Origin: an uncultured Lentibacter sp.
Lineage (GTDB): Bacteria; Pseudomonadota; Alphaproteobacteria; Rhodobacterales; Rhodobacteraceae
Direction: 5' to 3'
DNA length: 64,000 nucleotides
NCBI GenBank assembly: GCA_947497495.1
Contig: CANMGT010000004.1
Coordinates: forward strand, 62,001 to 126,000
The notes under the pieces are model-generated. The model had not been told where the DNA came from, made no database searches, and worked only from the letters and a program-made list of their open reading frames with translations. Below, piece by piece: positions 1 through 11,128 of the stretch; position 1 is the stretch's first letter; each line of letters starts with the position of its first letter. The translations under genes were made by a program, and so were the position numbers.

Positions 1-38
1 GCAGCCGCCCCGCCAGCATTTTGCGCAACCGGAGTTAA
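1..38 (+). CDS. C-terminal tail of an upstream gene (partial)
   Basis: One frame entering from the left edge reads SRPASILRNRS and stops at TAA (36-38), five bases before the next start codon. The close spacing suggests the end of an upstream gene in the same operon as the phosphatase that follows. Eleven residues are too few to identify the family, and chance is possible. Confidence 0.3.
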   Translation, partial: SRPASILRNRS

Positions 39-42
39 GCCC

Positions 43-882
43 ATGCATGTGTTTTCTGCCCACGAAGTCCAGCAGCTGATCACGCTTTTGCGTGACACGG
101 CGCGCGCCGAAATTCTGCCGCGGTTTCGCAACCTCGAAGAGGGCAGCATTCACACCAAAGCGCACGCGTTTGACCTTGTGACGCTGGCTGACACCGAAGC
201 CGAGAAAGCCATAACAGCCGCACTCAACGCGGCCTACCCCGACGCTTTGGTTGTCGGAGAGGAAGCCGTCGCCGCCGACGCAACCATCCGCGCAGATCTT
301 CCCGATGCGCCGCGGGCCTTTCTCGTTGATCCGGTTGACGGCACGTGGAACTTCGCGCGCGGCCTCGCCACTTTCGGCACCATTCTCGCGGCAACGCACT
401 TCGGCAAGCCCATCCTGGGACTGATCTATGATCCGATTGGCGACGATGTGATCTGGGCCAGCCATGAGGGCGAAACTCTGTTTCAAAACGCGCATGACGC
501 CCAACATACCCTCTCAACAGCGGCGCCAAAACCCCTCGATCAGCTCGCTGGCTACATTCACCTCAAGCTTTTGCCGCAGGCCAAACAACCCGCCGTCGCA
601 GCCCTTTTTCCCGAAATCGGCCAACCCGGCGCACTGCGCTGCTCCGCGCATGAATACCGCTTGCTTGCGCAGGGCCACGTTGACTTCGTGCTGTCCGGCA
701 CCATGACACCGTGGGATCACGCCGCAGGGGTGCTCATGTGCCAAAACGCAGGCGGTGTCGCACGGATGCTCGACGGCTCGGACTACTCGGCAAACCTGCC
801 CGAGGGCATATTGCTGGTCACGTCCTGCGAAGAGGTATGGCGCGAACTTCATGCAAAGTTCGCGCCCATCTTACTGGGCTAG
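43..882 (+). CDS. Inositol monophosphatase family protein (SuhB/CysQ-like)
   Basis: This 279-residue protein is a Mg-dependent phosphomonoesterase of the inositol monophosphatase superfamily. The metal-binding signatures are in order: GEEAV (acidic residues of motif A), DPVDGTWNFARG (the DPxDGTxN motif) and TPWDHAAGVLMCQNAGG (the WDxAA motif near the C-terminus). Length is normal for the family. A GGAG sequence lies 8 bases before the ATG. The gene converges with gcvP with only three bases between the stop codons. Family membership is clear. The substrate (inositol phosphate, histidinol phosphate or adenosine bisphosphate) cannot be told from these motifs. Confidence 0.9.
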   Translation: MHVFSAHEVQQLITLLRDTARAEILPRFRNLEEGSIHTKAHAFDLVTLADTEAEKAITAALNAAYPDALVVGEEAVAADATIRADLPDAPRAFLVDPVDGTWNFARGLATFGTILAATHFGKPILGLIYDPIGDDVIWASHEGETLFQNAHDAQHTLSTAAPKPLDQLAGYIHLKLLPQAKQPAVAALFPEIGQPGALRCSAHEYRLLAQGHVDFVLSGTMTPWDHAAGVLMCQNAGGVARMLDGSDYSANLPEGILLVTSCEEVWRELHAKFAPILLG

Positions 883-885
883 CGC

Positions 886-3735
<2,850 letters not shown>

Positions 3736-3747
3736 CCGATCCTCCAG

Positions 3748-3763
3748 AGCGCAACATTGCGCT
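3748..3763. other. Small hairpin between gcvH and gcvP
   Basis: AGCGCA-ACAT-TGCGCT forms a perfect 6-bp stem with a 4-base loop just before the gcvP ribosome binding site. It has no T-run in the direction of transcription, so it is more likely an mRNA stability or processing element than a terminator. This is inferred from sequence symmetry alone. Confidence 0.35.
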
Positions 3764-3812
3764 TTCTTATTGCAAAATTTCCCCGCCGGAGGCTCCTCCG
3801 ACAGCCTCAGGC

Positions 3813-4172
3813 TCAGCCGATGAATTTCTTGTAAGCCGCTTCATCCATGTAGTCGTCCATCGGGCTCAAATCCGTGACTTTCATCTTGAAAAACCACGCA
3901 TCCCCCAGCGGGTCTTCGTTCACCTTGCCAGGATCATCCACAATGGCCTGGTTCACCTCGACAATTTCACCATCGAGCGGAGCAAGAATGTCCGAGGCCG
4001 CCTTGACGCTCTCGATCACGCAGATGTCTTCGTCTTTCGTCACTTCCATGCCCTCTTCAGGCAGCTCGACAAACACGACATCGCCCAGCTGCTCGCTGGC
4101 GTGCTCGGTGATGCCCACAACATAGACACCGTCTTCTTCGCGGATCCACTCATGCTCTTCAGTAAATTTCAT
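3813..4172 (-). CDS. gcvH: Glycine cleavage system H protein
   Basis: This 119-residue protein is the lipoyl carrier that shuttles the aminomethyl intermediate between GcvP, GcvT and lipoamide dehydrogenase. The lipoylated lysine is K57 in the motif IESVKAASD. The reading frame is open further upstream, but the family N-terminus ([10 protein letters not shown]) and an AGGAG sequence 7 bases ahead fix the start here. An ATG one codon earlier (4175) is the only real alternative. The gene lies 19 bases after gcvT and 77 bases before gcvP on the same strand. Length and motif are typical. Confidence 0.96.
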   Translation of the reverse strand: MKFTEEHEWIREEDGVYVVGITEHASEQLGDVVFVELPEEGMEVTKDEDICVIESVKAASDILAPLDGEIVEVNQAIVDDPGKVNEDPLGDAWFFKMKVTDLSPMDDYMDEAAYKKFIG

Positions 4173-4191
4173 CATCTCTCTCCTGTTAGAT

Positions 4192-5307
4192 TTATCGCTT
4201 AAAGTTTGCCGCAACGAAGGGCAGTTTGGCCACGGTGACAGGCAGGCGCTTTCCCCGTACGTCACCGTATAGTGTTGTGCCTTCCGCGCTCAAATCGGCA
4301 GGCACATAGCCCATCGCCATAGGCCGCCCAAGTGTCGGCCCGAACGCGCCCGAGGTGACACGGCCAACAGCCTCGCCGCCCTCCTCACTGGCAAAAAGTT
4401 CAACGCCTTCGCGCATCGGCGCTCGGCCCTCGGGCGCAAGGCCCACACGTTTGCGCGCAGCCCCCTTCGCCAGTTCGCCCAAGACAACAGGTGCTCCGGG
4501 GAAGTTGCCCTCGCGGTCGCCTCCGGCACGCCGCACTTTCTGGATGCCCCAAGTCAGCGCCGCCTCAACAGGCGTTGTCGCATCGTCTATGTCATGACCG
4601 TAAAGGCACAGCCCGGCTTCAAGCCGCAGGCTGTCGCGCGCGCCCAGCCCGATAGGCTCAACCCGTTCATCAGACAGCAAAGCCCGCGCCAAAACTTCGG
4701 CAGCCTCGCTTGGCACCGAAATCTCGTAGCCGTCTTCGCCCGTATAGCCCGAACGCGAGACCCAGCACTCTGCTCCGGCCAGATCGACCGTCAGAACATC
4801 CATAAACCGCATCTCGGCCACTTCGGGGTTAAGGGCCGCCAAAGCCGCCGCCGCCTCTGGCCCCTGCAAGGCCAGCAACGCGCGATCCACAAGCAGCTCA
4901 ACCGAGACATCCGGCTCCAAACCCGCTTTCAGGCGCTGCACGTCCGCGTCTTTACAGGCCGCATTCACCACAAGCAGCATATGGTCGCCGCGATTGGCAA
5001 ACATAAGATCGTCTTCGATCCCGCCATCATCATTGGTGAAAAACCCGTAGCGCTGACGGCCCTCTTTCAACCCGATCACATCCTGAGGCAGCAGGCTTTC
5101 AAGCCGCGCCGCCGCGTCAGCCCCCCGCAAAACAACTTGCCCCATGTGACTTACATCAAACAACCCCGCCTCGGCGCGACAATGCAAATGCTCCTTCATC
5201 ACGCCCAGCGGATACTGCACAGGCATGCTATAGCCCGCAAACTCAACCATCTTGGCCCCAAGCTCGCCGTGCAATTCAAATAGCGGTGTGTGTTGCAACT
5301 CAACCAT
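4192..5307 (-). CDS. gcvT: Glycine cleavage system T protein (aminomethyltransferase)
   Basis: This 371-residue tetrahydrofolate-dependent aminomethyltransferase releases ammonia from the GcvH-bound intermediate and makes methylene-THF. The family N-terminus ([26 protein letters not shown]), [17 protein letters not shown] and the Arg-rich [13 protein letters not shown] segment are all present. The start was placed at the ATG preceded by GGGGAGAG with a 6-base spacer. An upstream in-frame extension would run into the leader. It is the first gene of gcvTHP and lies 74 bases downstream of a tandem glycine riboswitch on the same strand. Confidence 0.96.
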   Translation of the reverse strand: MVELQHTPLFELHGELGAKMVEFAGYSMPVQYPLGVMKEHLHCRAEAGLFDVSHMGQVVLRGADAAARLESLLPQDVIGLKEGRQRYGFFTNDDGGIEDDLMFANRGDHMLLVVNAACKDADVQRLKAGLEPDVSVELLVDRALLALQGPEAAAALAALNPEVAEMRFMDVLTVDLAGAECWVSRSGYTGEDGYEISVPSEAAEVLARALLSDERVEPIGLGARDSLRLEAGLCLYGHDIDDATTPVEAALTWGIQKVRRAGGDREGNFPGAPVVLGELAKGAARKRVGLAPEGRAPMREGVELFASEEGGEAVGRVTSGAFGPTLGRPMAMGYVPADLSAEGTTLYGDVRGKRLPVTVAKLPFVAANFKR

Positions 5308-5381
5308 CAGTCTCTCCCCATAGCCGACAGGCTTGCAGCACGTCGGGCACTTACAGAACACGCAATCCGCGTGCCTCAAAT

Positions 5382-5535
5382 GCCCCCTCTGTCCTTTCGC
5401 CTGAGATCGCTATCCCTTCGGCGGGCGCATGATAGCGCCACTCTCCAGAGTCTAAAGCATCCCCTCGGTCCTGAAGCCTGAGAGTTTCCGGGGCGGTTGC
5501 TCCTTCGGCACTGGCGCGCGGCCAGTTCTCCCGTG
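5382..5535 (-). promoter_or_regulatory. Tandem glycine riboswitch (two aptamers) upstream of gcvT
   Basis: Reading the minus strand, two successive glycine-aptamer signatures occur. The first runs from GGGAGAACTGG through GCCGAAGGAGCAACC and AACTCTCAGGC to about position 5465. The second runs from CTGGAGAGTGG through GCCGAAGGGATAGCG and ATCTCAGGCGAAAGGACAG to about 5385. The linker is short (around 15 bases), as in the classic tandem arrangement. The location just before gcvTHP fits: in known cases glycine binding turns on the cleavage operon. Aptamer identity is seen in sequence; the ON polarity is inferred from the family. Confidence 0.93.
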
Positions 5536-5598
5536 GGGTTGGTGTGGGTAAGTTATTATGAGGCTTACCTGGCGGCAAGCCCTAATCTGCGGTTCCGC

Positions 5599-6048
5599 CT
5601 ATGCGCCCGCACATTCAAAGCTGCCCATGATGGCACGCAAAGGCGCGTTGTCACAGACCAAAGCATCTAGCGTGATGTCGTCCAGATGGGCATAAAACGC
5701 TTCGGCAGCGTCACCAATGGCAATGCGCAGACGGCAGGCTTCCGTCAGCGGGCACGTGTTGTCTGCATCGGCAAAACACTCCGCGAGGGGCACTTCGCTC
5801 TCAAACTGACGGAAAACATCGCCGATAATGATCTTCTCGGGAGCATGCGCCAGCCTGATTCCCCCGTTGCGCCCGCGTTGGGTGTGGATAAAGCCCGCTT
5901 GCCCCAGCTTGTTGATCACCTGCGCGAGGTGATTTTCCGAGCTGTTACAAGCCCCTGCGATCTCGGATTTGGTGACAAGCCTGCCTGCGTTCACAGCGCA
6001 AAACATCAGAATTCTGACGGCGATATTTGTTCGTTTTGTCACGCGCAT
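5599..6048 (-). CDS. Rrf2 family transcriptional regulator, NsrR/IscR-like
   Basis: This 149-residue protein has the Rrf2 winged-helix fold: an N-terminal RVTKRTNIAVRILMFCAVN helix, a recognition region IAGACNSSENHLAQVINKL and wing RGRNGGIRLA. A three-cysteine cluster follows (ECF, NTC and EAC, spacing C-x7-C-x5-C). That spacing resembles the Fe-S ligands of NsrR (nitric oxide sensor) and is looser than in IscR. The start is the ATG with AGGAG 7 bases ahead; the frame is open upstream but lacks a good start. The FNR-type box upstream supports a role in nitrosative or low-oxygen response. The exact ligand is an inference. Confidence 0.85.
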   Translation of the reverse strand: MRVTKRTNIAVRILMFCAVNAGRLVTKSEIAGACNSSENHLAQVINKLGQAGFIHTQRGRNGGIRLAHAPEKIIIGDVFRQFESEVPLAECFADADNTCPLTEACRLRIAIGDAAEAFYAHLDDITLDALVCDNAPLRAIMGSFECAGA

Positions 6049-6105
6049 GGGGTGGCTCCTCTGCCAAATCTGCACTTTAGATACACCATTAAGGCGCAAT
6101 AGCAT

Positions 6106-6119
6106 TTGACTTATATCAA
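6106..6119. promoter_or_regulatory. FNR/NnrR-type box between divergent genes
   Basis: TTGAC-TTAT-ATCAA matches the FNR/Dnr family consensus TTGAY-N4-RTCAA. It lies 58 bases upstream of the Rrf2 gene start and 22 bases upstream of the cyclotransferase start on the other strand. The spacing favours control of the Rrf2 gene as an activator site. For the plus-strand gene it would overlap the core promoter. Confidence 0.6.
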
Positions 6120-6140
6120 ACGGGGCGGCATCTGCGCACA

Positions 6141-6713
6141 ATGGATCGCGCATATTTCTTTGGATACGGCTCTCTCGTCAACCGTGACACACACAGCTTT
6201 TCAGACGCGCACCGCGCCTCGGCCAAGGGCTGGCGGCGTGCTTGGCGCCACACCAATCTGCGCGCTGTCTCGTTTTTGACGGCTGTGCCCGACGCGACTT
6301 GCGAGATAGATGGGCTCGTAGCCCACGTTCCCGGCGACAATTGGAAAGCGCTTGATGAACGCGAGCACGCCTACGAGCGCATCCCCGCCGAGCACGCCAT
6401 TTCGCACGCCCTGCCAACGCCGCCCGCTTCGATAGCGCTCTACGCCATCGCGGCCCACAAGCACTTTGACCCGACCGATGAACACCCCATTCTGCTCAGC
6501 TACCTCGACGTTGTCGTTCAGGGCTATCTGCGCGAATTCGGCGAAGACGGTGCGGTGAAGTTCTTTGACACCACATCAGGCTGGGATGCGCCCGTGCTCG
6601 ACGACCGCGCGGCACCAATCTATCCGCGCAAACAAACGCTCAAACCAAGCGAGCGCGCCTTTGTTGACACCCAACTCACAGCACGCGGTGTGCGCCTTAT
6701 CGGCGGAACCTGA
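6141..6713 (+). CDS. Gamma-glutamylcyclotransferase-like protein
   Basis: This 190-residue protein starts with FFGYGSLVNRD, the YGSL substrate-binding loop of the GGCT (AIG2/BtrG) fold. It carries LDEREHAYERI, in which a conserved acidic residue would serve as the general acid/base. Members cleave gamma-glutamyl amides to 5-oxoproline or act on related amide bonds. The C-terminal 70 residues are not distinctive. It is transcribed away from the Rrf2 gene and its last 17 bases overlap the end of the convergent MATE gene. The substrate is not predictable. Confidence 0.75.
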   Translation: MDRAYFFGYGSLVNRDTHSFSDAHRASAKGWRRAWRHTNLRAVSFLTAVPDATCEIDGLVAHVPGDNWKALDEREHAYERIPAEHAISHALPTPPASIALYAIAAHKHFDPTDEHPILLSYLDVVVQGYLREFGEDGAVKFFDTTSGWDAPVLDDRAAPIYPRKQTLKPSERAFVDTQLTARGVRLIGGT

Positions 6714-8091
6714 ACAAGGCGATCAGCCGGCTCTGGCGTGCGAATGTATCATCTCCCGCCTCGGCACCTGCCCCCTTCGCCATAACGCGATGCGCCAGAA
6801 CAACCGCCAGCAGCCCGAACAAAACCCCGCCAGCAGCCTGCCCCATAAGCACCCCCGGTGCCCCGAACCATGACGCGCCTAGAACAACAAAAGGGATCGT
6901 CCCGAGCGTGTGACGTCCCCAGTTGATCCAGGTGCTGTAAAACGGGTGGCCAAGGTTGTTGAACGTCGCATTGCCGACAAAAATGACCCCGTTGAAAAAG
7001 AACATAAGCGCAAGAGGCCCGCAAAACAGATAGACAAGCTCGCGCATCTGCCCCTGCGCCGAGAAAGCGTCCGCGATGGGCGCGCGCAAGGCAAACAAGA
7101 GCACTGTCACAAGCACAACGAAAATGCCCGTGAAGACGATACCATCGCGAAACGCCCGCCTCACACGCGCTATCTCCCCCGCGCCGAAGTTCTGCCCGAT
7201 AACAGGGCCAATCGCGCCGGACAGCGCGAAGAGTACCCCGAAAGCAACCGGCGTCAAACGCCCGACAATCGCCATGCCCGCAACTGCGTCTTCGCCAAAT
7301 TCTGCCATCGAACGTGTGACATAGGCCTGCCCAACGGGCGTCGCCAGTTGCGTCAAGATCGCCGGAAAGGCAATGCTTGCCAAGGGCTTGAAGTCGGCTT
7401 TCATCTCGGCAGAATCGGGCCATGCCAGCCCGCCAAAGTCGCGCATCAGAGGGTAAAACGCTGCCACGGCAATGCTCACCCGCGCCGCCACAGAAGCCAG
7501 CGCCGCGCCCGTCAGTTCAAGGTCAAAGCCGAAGATCAGAATAGGATCAAGCACAGCGTTGACAGCCCCTCCGACCAGCGTCGCAACCATCGCCTTCTTG
7601 GCCGCGCCATGAGCGCGCAAAATGGCGCTGCCCACCATGCCAAACATCAGCAATGGCAAGCTCGGAAGGATGATCGAAAGGTAATGCGCGCCGAGTTCCA
7701 GCGTCACGCCGCGCGCGCCCAAAAGCGTCAGAAGCGCCGGAATGTTCCACCACACGATCGCCGAGAAAACCGCGCCAAATCCGACGCCGTAAATGAGCGC
7801 CGAACTCGCCTTGCGCCGCGCGGCCTCGCGGTCCCCTTGCCCAAGGGTGCGCGCCACCAAAGCCCCCGCCCCGATAGACATGCCGATGCCAAAAGACGTT
7901 GTGAAAAACAAGATCGCACCAGCATAGCCAACAGCCGCCGCAAGCTCGTCGCGGCCCAGCATCGAAATGAAAATCATATCGACAAGATCAACCAGAAAGA
8001 TCGCCACGAGCCCCACCGACGACGTCAACGCCATCACTGTGATATGCCGCATCAAAGAGCCTTCCAGAAAAACGGCGCGCTCTTGTTCCAT
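6697..8091 (-). CDS. MATE family multidrug/toxin efflux transporter
   Basis: This 464-residue integral membrane protein of the MATE family exports organic cations or similar solutes using a Na+ or H+ gradient. Hydrophobic segments run throughout in the usual two-bundle pattern of about 12 helices. They include VGLVAIFLVDLVDMIFISMLG near the N-terminus and the GQNFGAGEIARVRRAF segment typical of the mid-region. The start is the ATG with GAAGGA 7 bases ahead; a start 12 codons upstream is possible but has no clear binding site. The gene is downstream of gltX on the same strand and converges with the cyclotransferase gene. Confidence 0.9.
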   Translation of the reverse strand: MEQERAVFLEGSLMRHITVMALTSSVGLVAIFLVDLVDMIFISMLGRDELAAAVGYAGAILFFTTSFGIGMSIGAGALVARTLGQGDREAARRKASSALIYGVGFGAVFSAIVWWNIPALLTLLGARGVTLELGAHYLSIILPSLPLLMFGMVGSAILRAHGAAKKAMVATLVGGAVNAVLDPILIFGFDLELTGAALASVAARVSIAVAAFYPLMRDFGGLAWPDSAEMKADFKPLASIAFPAILTQLATPVGQAYVTRSMAEFGEDAVAGMAIVGRLTPVAFGVLFALSGAIGPVIGQNFGAGEIARVRRAFRDGIVFTGIFVVLVTVLLFALRAPIADAFSAQGQMRELVYLFCGPLALMFFFNGVIFVGNATFNNLGHPFYSTWINWGRHTLGTIPFVVLGASWFGAPGVLMGQAAGGVLFGLLAVVLAHRVMAKGAGAEAGDDTFARQSRLIALFRFRR

Positions 8092-8197
8092 GGTCTCATC
8101 CTTCAGAAATGCCACCAAGGCAGGCACCCGCCCGACGAAGCCGCTAAAAGCGGATGAGGAGACATCCAGCCTGCGCTGTCAAGCGCAGACAATGCGG

Positions 8198-9517
8198 TCA
8201 CTTGGCTTTGATAACCTGCAAAAGCGGTAAAAGCTGGCTCATGTCCGGTCCGTGCTGCATGCCCGTCAGCGCCTTGCGAAGCGGCATAAACAGGCCGCGG
8301 CCCTTGCGGCCCGTCGCGTCCTTGACGGCCGCCGTCCACGTGCCCCAAGTTTCTCCGTCGTGGGGCGTATCGGGCAACAAAGCCATGGCTTCTTTCACGA
8401 AGTCGGCATCTTCCGCATCAATCTGCGGCTCGGCCCCAAGGCGCATCAACTCCCACCAGCCCGCGAGGTCGGCGCGTGTGTCGATGTTCTCGCGCACCAC
8501 GTTCCAGAAGGCCTCCGCCTTGTCAGCAGGCACGCCCACATCAAAGATAGCCTCGGCCATGTCGGCATAGTCAAACCCGTGCAGATACTTGGCCGTCAGC
8601 GGCGTCAGGTCAGCCACGTCAAACTTCGTCGGCGCCGTGCCAAAATGCGAAATGTCGAATCCGTCGATAAGCTCGGCCATGTCTCGGCGTAGCTCAATAG
8701 GGTCGGACGAGCCCAAGCGCGCCATCTGGCTCAAAAGAGCCATCGGCTCGATGCCCTGCTCGCGCAAGTCGCGCAGCGCCAATGTGCCAAGGCGTTTTGA
8801 CAGTGCCTCGCCCTGTGGCCCCGTCAACAGCGAGTGGTGCGCAAACTGCGGCACAGCCCCGCCCAGCGCCTGCATGATCTGGATCTGCGTCGCAGTGTTC
8901 GTCACGTGATCGGCGCCGCGCACAACATGCGTCACGCCCATCTCAGTATCGTCCACAACGCTGGCGATGGTGTAAAGCACTTGCCCGTCCGCGCGAATAA
9001 GCACAGGGTCGGAAACGCTGGCCGCATCAATCGAGGTGTGCCCGCCAATCAGGTCGTCCCACTCGATACGCTCGTGATCAAGCTTGAAGCGCCAGTAGCC
9101 GCCACGCTCGGCGCGCAGGGCGTCTTTTTCTGCTTCAGACAAAGCTAGCCCCGCACGGTCATAGACAGGAGGCTTCTTCATGTTCAGTTGTTTTTTGCGC
9201 TTCAGGTCAAGCTCGACAGGCGTTTCAAACACTTCGTAAAAACGGCCCATCTCGCGCAGCTTGCCGGCGGCTTCAGCGTAGCGGTCAAGCCGCTCCGACT
9301 GGCGCTCGACACGGTCCCACGTCAGGCCAAGCCATTCGAGGTCTTCCTTGATCCCGTCAACGTATTTCTCCTTGGAGCGCTCGGGGTCTGTGTCGTCAAT
9401 CCGCAGGATAAACTCGCCGCCCGCCTTGCGTGCAATCAGAAAGTTCATCAGCGCCGTGCGAAGGTTCCCGACGTGAATGTAGCCAGTGGGCGATGGGGCG
9501 AAACGTGTGACAGTCAT
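8198..9517 (-). CDS. gltX: Glutamyl-tRNA synthetase
   Basis: This 439-residue class I synthetase charges tRNA with glutamate. The HIGH-type motif is HVGN within RFAPSPTGYIHVGNLRTAL at the N-terminus and the KMSKS-type motif is EALSKRLG. Alphaproteobacteria often carry two GltX enzymes. This somewhat short form, with LSKR in the second motif, could be either the canonical or the paralogous one, and the other copy is not in the window. The start follows GGAGAG by 5 bases, with a normal family N-terminus. An open frame upstream is not supported. A tRNA-Glu gene lies at the far end of the window. Confidence 0.93.
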   Translation of the reverse strand: MTVTRFAPSPTGYIHVGNLRTALMNFLIARKAGGEFILRIDDTDPERSKEKYVDGIKEDLEWLGLTWDRVERQSERLDRYAEAAGKLREMGRFYEVFETPVELDLKRKKQLNMKKPPVYDRAGLALSEAEKDALRAERGGYWRFKLDHERIEWDDLIGGHTSIDAASVSDPVLIRADGQVLYTIASVVDDTEMGVTHVVRGADHVTNTATQIQIMQALGGAVPQFAHHSLLTGPQGEALSKRLGTLALRDLREQGIEPMALLSQMARLGSSDPIELRRDMAELIDGFDISHFGTAPTKFDVADLTPLTAKYLHGFDYADMAEAIFDVGVPADKAEAFWNVVRENIDTRADLAGWWELMRLGAEPQIDAEDADFVKEAMALLPDTPHDGETWGTWTAAVKDATGRKGRGLFMPLRKALTGMQHGPDMSQLLPLLQVIKAK

Positions 9518-9675
9518 CAAAGCTCTCCGAAATAAGCTCGCGCTCTGTCCCATAGACAGCGTGCTTTGTCCAGATGCGGCGGGCAAGCGAGCTCACCCCT
9601 CAAATTTGCGTGATTGTCATCTAATCGGGCAAAAGCCGCGTATAGTTATCACAAGAAACCAACGGGAGACGAAAC

Positions 9676-10608
9676 ATGACCAACAAAGCTTTCAATATCA
9701 CCCGCCGGAACGCGCTCATGGGGGCCGCCGCCATGCCGCTCGCCGCCGCGGCTTCAAGCCCAGCGTTTGCCGCCGCCGAGATGATGGGCATCGCATCCAC
9801 GCGCTTTAACCGCTTCAAACTCGGCAGCTTTGAAGTGACCGCCCTTCTGGCGGGCACCAGAACAGGCCCCAATCCGCAGTCCATCTTCGGGATGAACGTG
9901 ACACCTGAAGAATTTGCCGAGGCCTCGGCCATGGCCAATATCTCAACCGAGAAGGCGCAGTTCTTCTTCACGCCGACAGTTGTGAACACCGGCGAAAAGC
10001 TGGTGCTGTTTGACACGGGCCTCAACGCTGGCGGCATCTCTGGCGCGTTGAAAGCGGCAGGCTATTTGCCCGAGCAGATCGACACAGTCGTCCTCACCCA
10101 CATGCACGGCGACCACATCGGCGGGCTGATGGACGAGGGAAGCGCTACCTTTGCCAACGCCGATTACGTGACAGGCGAAGTGGAGTATGATGCAATGGAC
10201 ATGGCCGGCAACGACGGCTTTGAAGCCAAAGTGCGCCCGCTTTCCGAGAAAACCACGATGATCAAAGGCGGCACTTCTGTCGCCTCGGGAATCACAGCGA
10301 TGGAAGCCTTCGGGCACACGCCGGGCCACATGGCCTACAGGCTTGAAAGCGACGGCCAACAGCTTGTTCTGGGCGCAGATTTCGCCAACCACTACGTCTG
10401 GTCGCTCGCCTACCCCGACTGGGAAGTAAAGTTTGACCGCGACAAAGCCGCCGCCGCTGCGACCCGCCGCAAGATGCTCGACATGATGGCCTCCGAGAAG
10501 ATCCCCTTCATCGGCTACCACATGCCATGGCCCGCGATGGGCTATGTCGAAAAACGCGGCGAGGGCTTTCACTATGTGCCCGCCAGCTACCAGATGATGA
10601 TGGATTAA
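9676..10608 (+). CDS. Tat-exported MBL-fold metallo-hydrolase
   Basis: This 310-residue protein has an N-terminal twin-arginine signal (ITRRNALMGAAA, then an Ala-rich stretch ending ...SPAFAAAE), so it probably folds in the cytoplasm with its metals and is exported. The metallo-beta-lactamase zinc motif is THMHGDHIGG. The second metal region is GHTPGHMAYRL and the bridging aspartate lies in LGADFANHY. The family covers lactonases, phosphodiesterases and others, and nothing here fixes the substrate. A GGGAGACG sequence precedes the ATG. It stands alone and converges with the VOC gene. Confidence 0.88.
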   Translation: MTNKAFNITRRNALMGAAAMPLAAAASSPAFAAAEMMGIASTRFNRFKLGSFEVTALLAGTRTGPNPQSIFGMNVTPEEFAEASAMANISTEKAQFFFTPTVVNTGEKLVLFDTGLNAGGISGALKAAGYLPEQIDTVVLTHMHGDHIGGLMDEGSATFANADYVTGEVEYDAMDMAGNDGFEAKVRPLSEKTTMIKGGTSVASGITAMEAFGHTPGHMAYRLESDGQQLVLGADFANHYVWSLAYPDWEVKFDRDKAAAAATRRKMLDMMASEKIPFIGYHMPWPAMGYVEKRGEGFHYVPASYQMMMD

Positions 10609-10615
10609 CGAGTGT

Positions 10616-10642
10616 GGGGGCGCGCATCCCTCGCGCGCCCCC
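10616..10642. terminator. GC-rich hairpin between convergent genes
   Basis: GGGGGCGCGC and GCGCGCCCCC form a perfect 10-bp stem around a 7-base loop, eight bases after the metallo-hydrolase stop codon. There is no T-run on either side, so it may act as a bidirectional barrier or a factor-assisted terminator. Confidence 0.6.
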
Positions 10643-10658
10643 GGTTGTAGGCATTGGC

Positions 10659-11039
10659 TCAGTCGTAGCTGACAACTTCCCACTCTGTCGCATCGTGATC
10701 CTCAAAGTAGAACCGCCGCCCCGGCTCGTAGTCGGCGTGGCTGTGCGGTGTGAGCCCCGCGGCTTTGACCTTGGCCTCGACGGCATCCAGATCATCAACC
10801 ACAACGCCAATGTGGTTTAACCCACCTGTTGTTGTGTAAGTGTCTATCGGCTTGGCGCCTTGGTTCTCGTGCTGATACAGCGCGACATAAGTGTCATCGC
10901 CACCCATATGTGCGCTCTCCCCTTTGTGGATAGAACTTCCCCGCCAGCGCAACCGCCAGCCGAACAGATCCGCGACAAGAGCAATTGAGCGATCAAGGTC
11001 ACTCACGGTGACATTCACATGTTCCAAAACTGCAGGCAT
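10659..11039 (-). CDS. VOC (glyoxalase/bleomycin resistance) family protein
   Basis: This 126-residue single-unit VOC protein begins with LEHVNVTVSDLDRSIALVADLFGW and has the second beta-alpha unit GLNHIGVVVDDLDAVEAKV. The conserved metal-binding pattern includes H7 near the N-terminus, H in LNHIGV and the acidic residue in the C-terminal ATEWEVVSYD. Such proteins include glyoxalase I, dioxygenases and drug-binding proteins. The start follows AAAGGAA. The promoter region carries a perfect sox-box palindrome shared with the divergent soxR gene, so induction by redox-active compounds is likely. The substrate is unknown. Confidence 0.82.
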   Translation of the reverse strand: MPAVLEHVNVTVSDLDRSIALVADLFGWRLRWRGSSIHKGESAHMGGDDTYVALYQHENQGAKPIDTYTTTGGLNHIGVVVDDLDAVEAKVKAAGLTPHSHADYEPGRRFYFEDHDATEWEVVSYD

Positions 11040-11085
11040 CGAATTTCCTTTCAAAATTACCTTCCAGAATCACTGTTATGAGGGC

Positions 11086-11116
11086 AACTTAATTGCTAAA
11101 GTTAACTTTAGCTCAA
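11086..11116 (-). promoter_or_regulatory. SoxR-type promoter with perfect sox box
   Basis: The 18-bp perfect palindrome GCTAAAGTTAACTTTAGC occupies 11095-11112. It resembles the known sox box, which is built around AGTTAACT. On the minus strand it lies in a 19-base spacer between TTGAGC (11116-11111) and TAAGTT (11091-11086), the overlong spacing typical of MerR-family activated promoters. That points toward the VOC gene. The soxR start codon lies 17 bases past the other end. Confidence 0.8.
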
Positions 11117-11128
11117 GGTATTTCTTTC

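Noticed and set aside
5351..5578. A 75-codon minus-strand frame across the gcv leader
   Set aside because: It lies on the glycine riboswitch; its codons follow aptamer sequence and it has no family match.
6910..8157. A 415-codon plus-strand frame opposite the MATE gene
   Set aside because: Arg/His-rich composition typical of antisense shadows; the MATE frame is clearly real.
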